The position numbers and the translations under genes are program-made. The notes below the pieces were generated by a model. It was not told the DNA's origin. It did no database searches and saw only the letters and a list, made by a program, of their open reading frames with translations. A stretch of 64,000 nt of DNA, taken from JAHEJJ01 sp965212205. GTDB taxonomy: Bacteria; Bacteroidota; Bacteroidia; Flavobacteriales; Flavobacteriaceae. Where the stretch lies: the NCBI GenBank assembly GCA_965212205.1, contig CBDBUX010000016.1, forward strand, positions 124,001 through 188,000, read 5' to 3'. This document shows, piece after piece, positions 53,661-60,942 of the stretch (within the stretch, counting starts at the first letter, position 1; the number at the start of each line of letters is the position of its first letter).

Positions 53661-54632
53661 ATGCAGAACCGGTACGAACAACCCAAAAAAGAACTTTGGT
53701 CTGGAAGAAGCAGCGCTAACAAACTTTACCTGCATGAAAAGGTAGTTCTTACAACGCTCGACCAGATTAAAAGCCCTGGAAGAGGACAAAAAGGTATTGG
53801 CATACTTGGTTATGCCTGCGATGAAGGAGTGAAACGAAACCAAGGAAGAGTAGGTGCCTCGCAAGGCCCGGATGCCATTCGTAGAAAATTTGGTAAAATG
53901 CCAAATCATCTACCAGACAACTGTGAGCTTTACGACTTCGGCAATCTTAGCTGCAGGGATGGGGAAATGGAAGCCACCCAGGAAGCCCTGGCTGAAGGGG
54001 TTGAAAAATTAAGAGGACAAGGGCTCTTTTGCCTCGTTCTTGGCGGAGGTCATGATCTGGCCTATGGCCATTATCAAGGGCTAAGTCGGTCTCTGGGTAA
54101 TGATCAGGTACTGGGTATTATCAATTTCGATGCGCATTTCGATTTACGCTCCAACGAAAATGGCAATAACTCCGGAACCCCATTTTTTCAGATCGGATCA
54201 GACTGTAAGTCCAAGGGGGTTGCCTTCAGGTATCTTTGCCTTGGAATTCGCGAAGATGCCAACGATCGGTCTCTGTACGATACCACTTCTGTATTTGGGG
54301 TAAATTACCTCGAAATTGAACGCTTTCAATTGCTTCAATTGGAACTGGTATTGCAGGAAATCGAATATTTTATCAAAGGTGTAGATGCCGTTTATGTCAC
54401 GATCGACCTCGATGGTTTTTCTTCGGCCTATGCCATGGGTGTTAGTGCCCCATCTCCGATGGGCTATAATCCACAACTGGTAACCGAATGCCTTAAAGCC
54501 ATCATTCATTCTAAAAAAATGATAGGCCTCGACATTGCCGAAATGAATCCCGAATACGATATCGATAATCAGACGGCGAACCTTGCTGCCTCACTCTTGC
54601 ATTTTGCTATCCACAGGATTTCCTTACTCTAA
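53661..54632 (+). CDS. hutG: Formimidoylglutamase (arginase family)
   Basis: 323 residues of the ureohydrolase fold. The manganese ligands are in GGGHDLAYGHY, NFDAHFDLR and TIDLDGFSSAYAMGVSAPSP. It splits N-formimino-glutamate to glutamate and formamide, finishing the hut pathway without tetrahydrofolate. Its end overlaps the convergent homogentisate dioxygenase gene by 9 bp. Confidence 0.94.
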   Translation: MQNRYEQPKKELWSGRSSANKLYLHEKVVLTTLDQIKSPGRGQKGIGILGYACDEGVKRNQGRVGASQGPDAIRRKFGKMPNHLPDNCELYDFGNLSCRDGEMEATQEALAEGVEKLRGQGLFCLVLGGGHDLAYGHYQGLSRSLGNDQVLGIINFDAHFDLRSNENGNNSGTPFFQIGSDCKSKGVAFRYLCLGIREDANDRSLYDTTSVFGVNYLEIERFQLLQLELVLQEIEYFIKGVDAVYVTIDLDGFSSAYAMGVSAPSPMGYNPQLVTECLKAIIHSKKMIGLDIAEMNPEYDIDNQTANLAASLLHFAIHRISLL

Positions 54633-55781
54633 CCATGACTGGTAATATTTACCATCGTCGATATCAAGCGCCGCCTGTGTAAGTTGAAGTGGTTTAAAAG
54701 TATCGATCATCACCGCAAGTTCTTCGGTTCCGGCTTTTCCAATACTGGCTTCATAGGTGCCCGGATGCGGCCCGTGAGGAATCCCGGCCGGATGGAGTGA
54801 TATATAACCCCGGTCTATGCCTTTTCGGCTCATAAAGTCGCCCTCAACATAGTACAGAACCTCATCCGAATCGATATTGGAATGGTTATAAGGAGCAGGG
54901 ATCGCTTCGGGGTGGTAGTCGTATAGTCTCGGACAGAAGGAGCAAATTACAAAAGTACTGGTCTCGAAGGTTTGATGTACCGGCGGGGGTTGATGGACCC
55001 TGCCTGTGATAGGTTCAAAGTCGTGAATAGAAAATCCATATGGGTAGTTATACCCATCCCAGCCTACTATATCAAAGGGATGAGATGCGTATATCAGATG
55101 ATGCAGTTGTCCTTGTTTTTTAACCTTCATCAGAAACTCTCCATGCTCATCATGAGTCTGTAAATTTTGTGGCAACTTAAAATCGCGTTCACAGAATGGT
55201 GAATGCTCCAGATGTTGCCCGAACCAGTTCCTGTAGCGTTTAGGGGTATAGATGGGATGAAATGATTCTGTGATCAGCAAGCGGTTGTTCTCCGAATCGA
55301 AATGAACCTGGTAGATCATCCCTCTCGGAATGAGCAAATAATCGCCTTCTTGAAAAACAATATCTCCTAACATGGTTTTGAGGGTGCCACTGCCCTCATG
55401 AATAAAGAGGAGCTCATCGGCATCAGCATTTTTATAGAAATAGTCCTTAATAGACCGCCGAGGGGCTGCCAGGCCAATATGTACATCATTGTTAAAAAGC
55501 ACAGTCTTCCTGCTATCGAGAAAATCATCGGCAGGGTCTACCTGAAATCCCTTTAGCAATCTCGATTTTAAATTATACTGTACAGCTGGTTGCGGAGAAA
55601 TATCGAGTGTTTCGCCCACTTCTTTTATCATGGTGGGTCTGTAGAGATGGTACATCAGCGAAGACATACCGTCGAAGCCTATGGTGCCAAATAACTGTTC
55701 GTAGTGTAAACCCCCGTCTTCTTTTTTGAAAACCGTATGGCGTTTATGTGGAATATTACCGAGTTTATGGTATAATGGCAT
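54624..55781 (-). CDS. hmgA: Homogentisate 1,2-dioxygenase
   Basis: 385 residues from the ATG at 55781 (MPLYHKLGNIPHKRHTVF), which fits the family beginning better than an ATG 39 bp upstream. Characteristic segments are FIHEGSGTLKTMLGDIVFQEGDYLLIPRG, VGWDGYNYPYGFSIHDFEP and YYVEGDFMSRKGIDRGYISLHPAGIPHGPHP, which supply iron ligands. It opens the ring of homogentisate in tyrosine and phenylalanine breakdown. The other genes of that pathway are not in this window. Confidence 0.88.
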   Translation of the reverse strand: MPLYHKLGNIPHKRHTVFKKEDGGLHYEQLFGTIGFDGMSSLMYHLYRPTMIKEVGETLDISPQPAVQYNLKSRLLKGFQVDPADDFLDSRKTVLFNNDVHIGLAAPRRSIKDYFYKNADADELLFIHEGSGTLKTMLGDIVFQEGDYLLIPRGMIYQVHFDSENNRLLITESFHPIYTPKRYRNWFGQHLEHSPFCERDFKLPQNLQTHDEHGEFLMKVKKQGQLHHLIYASHPFDIVGWDGYNYPYGFSIHDFEPITGRVHQPPPVHQTFETSTFVICSFCPRLYDYHPEAIPAPYNHSNIDSDEVLYYVEGDFMSRKGIDRGYISLHPAGIPHGPHPGTYEASIGKAGTEELAVMIDTFKPLQLTQAALDIDDGKYYQSWLE

Positions 55782-55897
55782 ATCGTTTCGTCTTTTTATT
55801 ACTCTATAAAAATACGACAAATTGAAGAGGTGATAAAGTCTTGGGGCAGGAATATAAACCCCAGGATTTCAGCCATCACTCGCGGAAGGATTCTATG

Positions 55898-55948
55898 AAA
55901 AAAGCCTCCCTGTAATCCCGTAATCCTGATAACGATCAGGGGGGAGGA
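55898..55948 (-). terminator. Terminator after the NDH-2 gene, with an inserted palindrome
   Basis: Read on the minus strand, an outer stem CCTCCC / GGGAGG is followed by CTTTTTTC. Between the outer arms lies an inner hairpin made of CCTGAT and ATCAGG, plus an 8-base direct repeat (GTAATCC twice). It ends the transcript of the upstream NDH-2 gene (stop at 56055) before hmgA. Confidence 0.65.
55925..55940. repeat. 16-bp palindrome related to the one at 39554
   Basis: CCTGATAACGATCAGG on the plus strand: 6-bp arms around AACG. On the minus strand it reads CCTGATCGTTATCAGG, which matches CCCGATAGTTATCGGG (39555-39570) at 13 of 16 positions. Two of the three differences are a matched pair that keeps the stem. 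Confidence 0.55.
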
Positions 55949-56054
55949 AAGCCTTTCATTGGCTGGCACTAAACAATGTTCAGTAGCCACAACCGTTGCC
56001 TCAATTATATGAGGCCAACACAACAGTACAAATATAGGAAAGCTTTTTAAGAAA

Positions 56055-57341
56055 CTATGCCTTTTTCCTCCTCAAAATATACGGACGAACAATGAGTCGG
56101 GCGGCCTTGTCGTAGTTGATATAATTATACATCCAGTTGAAAAATACAATCATCCGGTTCCGAAAACCTACTAATGACATCAGATGCACAAACATCCAAA
56201 CGAACCATGCAAAAAAACCTCCAAAACTCCAGGATGGAAGATCTGCTACGGCTTTGTTCCGCCCTATAGTCGCCAGGCTTCCCTTATCGCGATACCTGAA
56301 AGGGATCATGGACCTGCCTTTTTCCAATAATTTTAGGTTCTTTGCCAGATGTCTGCCTTGTTGAATAGCGGGTTGGGCTACCTGCGGATGGCCGTTAGGG
56401 TAGCGTTCGGTTTCCATATACGCAATATCACCCAATGCAAAGACCCTGGGATATCCCTTTACCTGGTTAAAACGATTTACACGATAACGGTTGAGACGTT
56501 CATGCATCGAATCTTCCTTTACTCCGGGTATAGAAGCCCCGGTAACACCGGCCGTCCAGATAAAATTCTTACTATGGATGGTTTCGCCTTTGTCGGTAGT
56601 TAGTTTATCGCCATCAAAATCATTTACCAGAGTATTGAGATGAACCCGAACCCCAAGCTTTTCAAGAAACTCCAAAGATTTACGGGATGCTGTCTCGCTC
56701 ATTGGTGGTAATAAACGGTTGGCGCCTTCGAAAAGATTTATTTCCATCTCATCTATATCCATATGCTGGTAATCTTTGGGAAACACATGTCTTTTTAATT
56801 CGGCAAAAGCTCCGGCCAACTCCACTCCGGTTGGGCCTCCGCCAACAATACAAAAATTAAGGAGAGCGCGTCTTTCTTGGGGATCCTGGCAATGGTCGGC
56901 TTTTTCGAAGTTTTGCAGGCTTAGGCTTCTGATATTCAATGCCTGTGGAACAGATTTCATCGGCATGGCATTTTGCTCAAGGGAGGAATTGCCAAAAAAA
57001 TTGGTCTTGGAACCTGTAGCGATTACGAGGTAGTCGTATTTCAGAGATCCGATATCGGTATGTATTTCAGATATTTCCGGGTCTATTCTGCCGACCGTTG
57101 CCATGCGGAAGTGAAAGTTCTTATGCTTTTTTAAAATTTTCCTGATAGGATATGCAATCGAATCGGGTTCGAGCCCCGCAGTTGATACCTGATATAGCAA
57201 TGGTTGAAACGTATGATAATTATGCCGGTCTATCAGTACCAATTGAAACTTTGATCTTATGAGTGATTTTGCCAGGTATATACCGGCAAAACCACCACCT
57301 ATAATCACTATTCTTTTTTGGTCTGTACCGGGGATATTCAT
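56055..57341 (-). CDS. ndh: Type II NADH:quinone oxidoreductase (NDH-2)
   Basis: 428 residues from the ATG at 57341 (MNIPGTDQKRIVIIGGGFAGI); another ATG is six codons earlier. Two dinucleotide-binding motifs (GGGFAGIYLAKSL for FAD, CIVGGGPTGVELAGAFAELK for NADH), the TFQPLLYQVSTAGLEP segment and VFALGDIAYM are typical of NDH-2. The basic, amphipathic C-terminus (FFAWFVWMFVHLMSLVGFRNR) would dock it on the inner membrane. It feeds electrons to quinone without pumping protons. Confidence 0.92.
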   Translation of the reverse strand: MNIPGTDQKRIVIIGGGFAGIYLAKSLIRSKFQLVLIDRHNYHTFQPLLYQVSTAGLEPDSIAYPIRKILKKHKNFHFRMATVGRIDPEISEIHTDIGSLKYDYLVIATGSKTNFFGNSSLEQNAMPMKSVPQALNIRSLSLQNFEKADHCQDPQERRALLNFCIVGGGPTGVELAGAFAELKRHVFPKDYQHMDIDEMEINLFEGANRLLPPMSETASRKSLEFLEKLGVRVHLNTLVNDFDGDKLTTDKGETIHSKNFIWTAGVTGASIPGVKEDSMHERLNRYRVNRFNQVKGYPRVFALGDIAYMETERYPNGHPQVAQPAIQQGRHLAKNLKLLEKGRSMIPFRYRDKGSLATIGRNKAVADLPSWSFGGFFAWFVWMFVHLMSLVGFRNRMIVFFNWMYNYINYDKAARLIVRPYILRRKKA

Positions 57342-57565
57342 ATGTAATATTTGTCTCAAAAATAACTAAACCCTTACCGTTAATCGATAATTTATACCTC
57401 AAATTCCTCCCCCGGTCTTCGGACAAAAAACCGTTAACGGGGTTAGCCTGTAGGTTGAAGTGCATTTCATCGATCAGTACCTATATTTAAACGGATTGAC
57501 AGCTAAGATAATGGTATGTCCTTTAATTTTATAATCGATTTAAACATCTTGCTTCAATTTTATTT

Positions 57566-58750
57566 ATGACCAGAATATATTGCATTTTCCTGCTATTATT
57601 TTCGATTCTCCTGGGCTGTACCTCAGATGCAGAAGAGTCGGATATTATCTATGAGGATAATGCTCTTCCTGCTCCGATAGAAGAAAGCAAGGAAACAGGA
57701 GTTACCAATATCGATTTGGTTTATGACTGGGTCATAAATATGCAAAACGATAACGGACTTCTGGAAAGTGCTGAAGACACCGATTTCGTATCGCTTTATG
57801 ACAATGCGCTTGCATCTATGCTATTTATGGCCAGGGGCGATTACCATAAGGCCGAGATGGTATTCGACTTCTTTGATGCACGTATAGAATCGGAGTTGCT
57901 GAGCGGTGAAGGAGGATTTAACCAATTTCGAAACATTGAAGGTGGAAACACCAGGAGAACATGGCTGGGCGACAACGCCTGGTTACTCATCGCATTGAAC
58001 AATTACAAGAATTTAACTCAATCGGATAAGTACGATCGACTGGCAACTGAACTCGAGATCTGGATTCGATCTCTTCAAAACGAAGATGGCTCTCTTGCCG
58101 GTGGATATAATCAGGATGGTACGCCTATCGGTATTATCACTGAAGGTATAATCACCGCCTTTAATGCCGTACCCGGTTATGATAATTTTCACAGCAAAAT
58201 ACTGCTTTTTCTTCAAAATGAGCGATGGGATGAGGGCCAATTAGTACTGCTCACCCAAAAGGAAGAACCGGCCTATCAATATGCTCTTGATCTTCATAGT
58301 CTAAGTTTTTTGATATTCGACAACTTTCCTGCGGCTGTTTTGGATCTTGCCGATCGGTATTGTACTACACAGCGATCTACGATGACAAATACAGAACTCA
58401 AGGGTTACTGTTTCGATGACGACACCGATGTGGTTTGGCTGGAAGGGACTGCACAAATGGCATTGGCCAGAGCAGCGGCCCAACAGTATGAAACCCGCGC
58501 TGAAATCATCGGAGAATTGGAAAAAAACCTGATTGAAGGTAACACCCTTTCCGAAACAAAAGGACTTCCTTATACAAGCAATCAGGGTACTTCCTTTGGC
58601 GCGGCTGAACTTTGGGAACACGCCGACCTGAAACCTGCGCTTTCCTCTAGTATATGGTATCTATATGGCAAATTGCACTTTAATCCCTTTGCGATTGAAA
58701 AGTATAAATCTGTACCTGTCGGTGACCAATTCTGGAATCCGGTCATGTGA
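57566..58750 (+). CDS. Lipoprotein with a helical toroid (six-hairpin-like) domain
   Basis: 394 residues. MTRIYCIFLLLFSILLGC is a lipoprotein signal (Cys18), followed by an acidic tether. The body repeats paired helices and Gly/Asn/Asp turns (WVINMQNDNGLLESAEDTDFVSLYDNALASMLFM, WLGDNAWLLIALNNY, WIRSLQNEDGSLAGGYNQDG, VWLEGTAQMALARAAA, in that order). This is the pattern of alpha/alpha-toroid glycosidases and related proteins. I cannot name the family or a substrate. Surface sugar processing is possible but unproven. Confidence 0.65.
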   Translation: MTRIYCIFLLLFSILLGCTSDAEESDIIYEDNALPAPIEESKETGVTNIDLVYDWVINMQNDNGLLESAEDTDFVSLYDNALASMLFMARGDYHKAEMVFDFFDARIESELLSGEGGFNQFRNIEGGNTRRTWLGDNAWLLIALNNYKNLTQSDKYDRLATELEIWIRSLQNEDGSLAGGYNQDGTPIGIITEGIITAFNAVPGYDNFHSKILLFLQNERWDEGQLVLLTQKEEPAYQYALDLHSLSFLIFDNFPAAVLDLADRYCTTQRSTMTNTELKGYCFDDDTDVVWLEGTAQMALARAAAQQYETRAEIIGELEKNLIEGNTLSETKGLPYTSNQGTSFGAAELWEHADLKPALSSSIWYLYGKLHFNPFAIEKYKSVPVGDQFWNPVM

Positions 58751-58810
58751 TAAATTTTAAACCTCTTTTAACAGGCCAAAAGGATCACAATAAATAACTT
58801 GCCAGAAAGA

Positions 58811-59032
58811 ATGAATTTTTCTGCTATGTTTTGGGTGGGTACTACCACCATAGTCTTGCTTATGGTCACCATAATGGCCACTATGGGTTTTCCTTTCAAC
58901 TGGATTTTCTATCTAACCGTTTTTGGGCAGATCATGCTCGTATATATGGTGTACAGGGTATTAACAGATAATTATACCACGAACAAGACTTTCGAAGACT
59001 TTTACGAAGACAGACCCATCAGGGAACGATAA
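58811..59032 (+). CDS. Small two-helix membrane protein
   Basis: 73 residues from the ATG at 58811 (MNFSAMFW); a TTG 12 bp upstream is also in frame. Two hydrophobic helices (FWVGTTTIVLLMVTIMATM and WIFYLTVFGQIMLVYMVY) are followed by a charged tail VLTDNYTTNKTFEDFYEDRP. From memory, similar proteins sit near cbb3-oxidase or stress-protein genes in flavobacteria. It converges on uspA. Function unknown. Confidence 0.7.
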   Translation: MNFSAMFWVGTTTIVLLMVTIMATMGFPFNWIFYLTVFGQIMLVYMVYRVLTDNYTTNKTFEDFYEDRPIRER

Positions 59033-59066
59033 AGAAGTTGTTACTTACTTTTTTAATGCAAACCCG

Positions 59067-59915
59067 TTATTCGGGCAGTACCAGGAGTGGAATCTTAGTA
59101 TGGAATGCCACACGCTTTACGACTGGTTCACGGATCAACTCTTCCAGAAATCCGTGTTTATAGTGAACCAGGGCCAGCATGTCCATATCGAATTCTTCAA
59201 GAAAGTACTGCATCACATCGGACTTCCCTGAAAAATACGACATCCAGTGAATATGGTGTTCCAGGGGTTTCAGAAAATCGATCAGCATATCCTTATTGGC
59301 TTGCTGATATTTGTCCAGTGCTTCACTTTCGTTGATATGGACTATATGAACCTCAGCACCGAGGTTTTTGGCCAGGCTGGTCAGAGGTTTGATGATATCA
59401 AGTGAAAAATTCCGTTTAAAATCTGTAGCAAAAGATATTTTCAATGGCTTCTTATAGCGATAGTTTTCGGGGATCACAAGCACCGGACATTTGCGAACAG
59501 ATTTGATTATCCTCACTGTATTACTCCCCATAAATACCTCTTCAAATCCAGAAGCGCCTTTAGTACCGGTTACGATAAGATCGATATCAGCTGTATCGAT
59601 CAGATCCTTGATCTCTTCTGTAAGCAAACTGAAAGATGAAATAATTTCGAACTTGTGATGATCATATTTACACTCCGCTTCAATTTGTGCCAGGAGCTCC
59701 TTCAAGCCATTCTCGGATAGCGTCTTTACATTGTCCTCCAAGACACCTCCATTTACGGTTGCTGCCATAAATCGGCTATGGACTATTGCAGGGGTATAGG
59801 TGTTTAGTAAGTAGAAAGTACAGGGCTTTTTTCTATATAATTCTATGGCATACTTGGTGGCATTCCAGGCATTCGGTGAAAAGTCTGTTGGGAGCAAAAT
59901 ATTTTTCATGTTCAC
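59067..59915 (-). CDS. uspA: Universal stress protein, two domains
   Basis: 282 residues with two Usp domains in tandem. The first ends in GTKGASGFEEVFMGSNTVRI, a complete ATP-binding motif (GxxG-x9-GSN). The second begins KISFATDFKRNFSLDII and lacks a full copy of that motif. The start is 59915 or 59909. In other bacteria such proteins rise under oxygen or energy limitation. An FNR-like palindrome lies 51 bp upstream of the start, next to the cbb3 genes, consistent with low-oxygen control. Confidence 0.9.
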   Translation of the reverse strand: MNMKNILLPTDFSPNAWNATKYAIELYRKKPCTFYLLNTYTPAIVHSRFMAATVNGGVLEDNVKTLSENGLKELLAQIEAECKYDHHKFEIISSFSLLTEEIKDLIDTADIDLIVTGTKGASGFEEVFMGSNTVRIIKSVRKCPVLVIPENYRYKKPLKISFATDFKRNFSLDIIKPLTSLAKNLGAEVHIVHINESEALDKYQQANKDMLIDFLKPLEHHIHWMSYFSGKSDVMQYFLEEFDMDMLALVHYKHGFLEELIREPVVKRVAFHTKIPLLVLPE

Positions 59916-59965
59916 TTCATTTTGAAGAACAGAGTAAAATTAATTGCGGATCGAGGCGGAAACTA

Positions 59966-59977
59966 TGATATATGTCA
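59966..59977. promoter_or_regulatory. FNR-like box upstream of uspA
   Basis: TGATATATGTCA on the plus strand: TGAT-N4-GTCA, the core of the FNR/ANR/FixK consensus TTGAT-N4-(A/G)TCAA. The outermost bases do not match. It lies 51-62 bp before the uspA start. Confidence 0.5.
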
Positions 59978-60014
59978 GCTTTTAACTCTGCCGGAGAAAG
60001 AGTATTAAGTATTT

Positions 60015-60041
60015 ATTAATCAGATAGTTATCTTGATTAAT
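60015..60041. repeat. Inverted repeat between the Crp/Fnr gene and uspA
   Basis: Outer arms ATTAATCA (60015-60022) and TGATTAAT (60034-60041) enclose GATAGTTATC plus one T. The inner ten bases equal the core of the palindrome at 39554-39571. It lies downstream of the regulator gene and about 100 bp upstream of uspA, so it may be a transcript end or a protein-binding site. Confidence 0.4.
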
Positions 60042-60132
60042 TTTATAATAAAATGGAAACTCCAACGAAGATCGAATTGGGGTAAATCGCTTAATTTAGG
60101 AAAGAAATATGGCTATAAACAGGCGCTAGGAT

Positions 60133-60828
60133 CTAAAATCCATCGGCCAGATCCTGTAGTTTTTTTTCATCTGAAATTCCGAGTTTTTTACCCGAACTCT
60201 TTAACATACCCTTCTTTTTGAACTCGGAGATTATACGAATACAGGATTCTGTAGCCGTACCAACCACGTTGGCAATATCTTCTCTGGAAAGTGTTAGATT
60301 TAGGTATCCTTTTTCATCTTCACCATAATTGTTTTTCAGGTAAAGGAAAGCCTCTGCAATTCGTTGCTTAACCGTCTTTTGAGACATGTTTACTATAACA
60401 TCGTCTGCCTCGCGAAGATCATGAGCCATCAGCCGTAATACTTCGAAAGTAAAATCGGGATTTTTGTGCAAGGTGTTCACAATGGCTTCTTTAGGAATAA
60501 AGCAAACCTCCATATCGTTAACAGCTACCGCCGAAAGATTAGCAGACTCCTCAGCTATAACCGAACGCTGGCCCATAACCTCGCCCTTGGTAGCCAATTT
60601 CACGATCTGGTCTTTCCCGTTTGCACTGAGCTTGGAAAGTTTTGAAACACCATCACGCACACAGTATACCCCTTTTAGTTTTTCACCTTCTTCGAATAAG
60701 GAATCACCTTTCTTGATCTTCCTGGTGATCTTGGTATCTGCGACCTGCTTGAGTTCATCCTTACTCATGGCACGAAGCGAGTTGAACTGTCTGATGATGC
60801 AATTTTCACACCGGTTTTCCGAATCCAT
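60133..60828 (-). CDS. Crp/Fnr-family transcription regulator
   Basis: 231 residues. The N-terminus MDSENRCENCII is Fnr-like. The cNMP-type sensor domain spans about 20-140, and the helix-turn-helix about 168-205 with LSREDIANVVGTATESCIRIISEF; the recognition helix keeps Glu and Arg in the E-x3-R spacing used by FNR. Compared with E. coli FNR, the cysteines equivalent to 20, 23 and 122 are present (C7, C10, C109), but the one equivalent to 29 is Asn16. It may therefore hold an unusual cluster or none. It is divergent from ccoI, with a matching box between them. Confidence 0.9.
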   Translation of the reverse strand: MDSENRCENCIIRQFNSLRAMSKDELKQVADTKITRKIKKGDSLFEEGEKLKGVYCVRDGVSKLSKLSANGKDQIVKLATKGEVMGQRSVIAEESANLSAVAVNDMEVCFIPKEAIVNTLHKNPDFTFEVLRLMAHDLREADDVIVNMSQKTVKQRIAEAFLYLKNNYGEDEKGYLNLTLSREDIANVVGTATESCIRIISEFKKKGMLKSSGKKLGISDEKKLQDLADGF

Positions 60829-60870
60829 CTACGGGCATATCTGAATTAATCAATAAAAGTAGGTAAAAGC

Positions 60871-60882
60871 TGATAATTATCA
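60871..60882. promoter_or_regulatory. FNR-like box between the regulator gene and ccoI
   Basis: TGATAATTATCA, a perfect 12-bp palindrome matching the FNR core TGAT-N4-ATCA. It lies 43 bp upstream of the regulator start and 61 bp upstream of ccoI, so it can serve either direction. Confidence 0.6.
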
Positions 60883-60942
60883 TATATTTTTCAGGTATTT
60901 TCGGGCAGTTTTGCGTCCGGGTATTTGAGCAAATTTTTGTGA

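Noticed and set aside
55799..56023. 74-codon minus-strand frame between hmgA and ndh
   Set aside because: It runs across the terminator hairpin and the palindrome and has no protein-like pattern.
60033..60221. 62-codon plus-strand frame near the Crp/Fnr gene
   Set aside because: Its second half is antisense to the regulator and its first half lies in the inverted repeat; low-complexity product.
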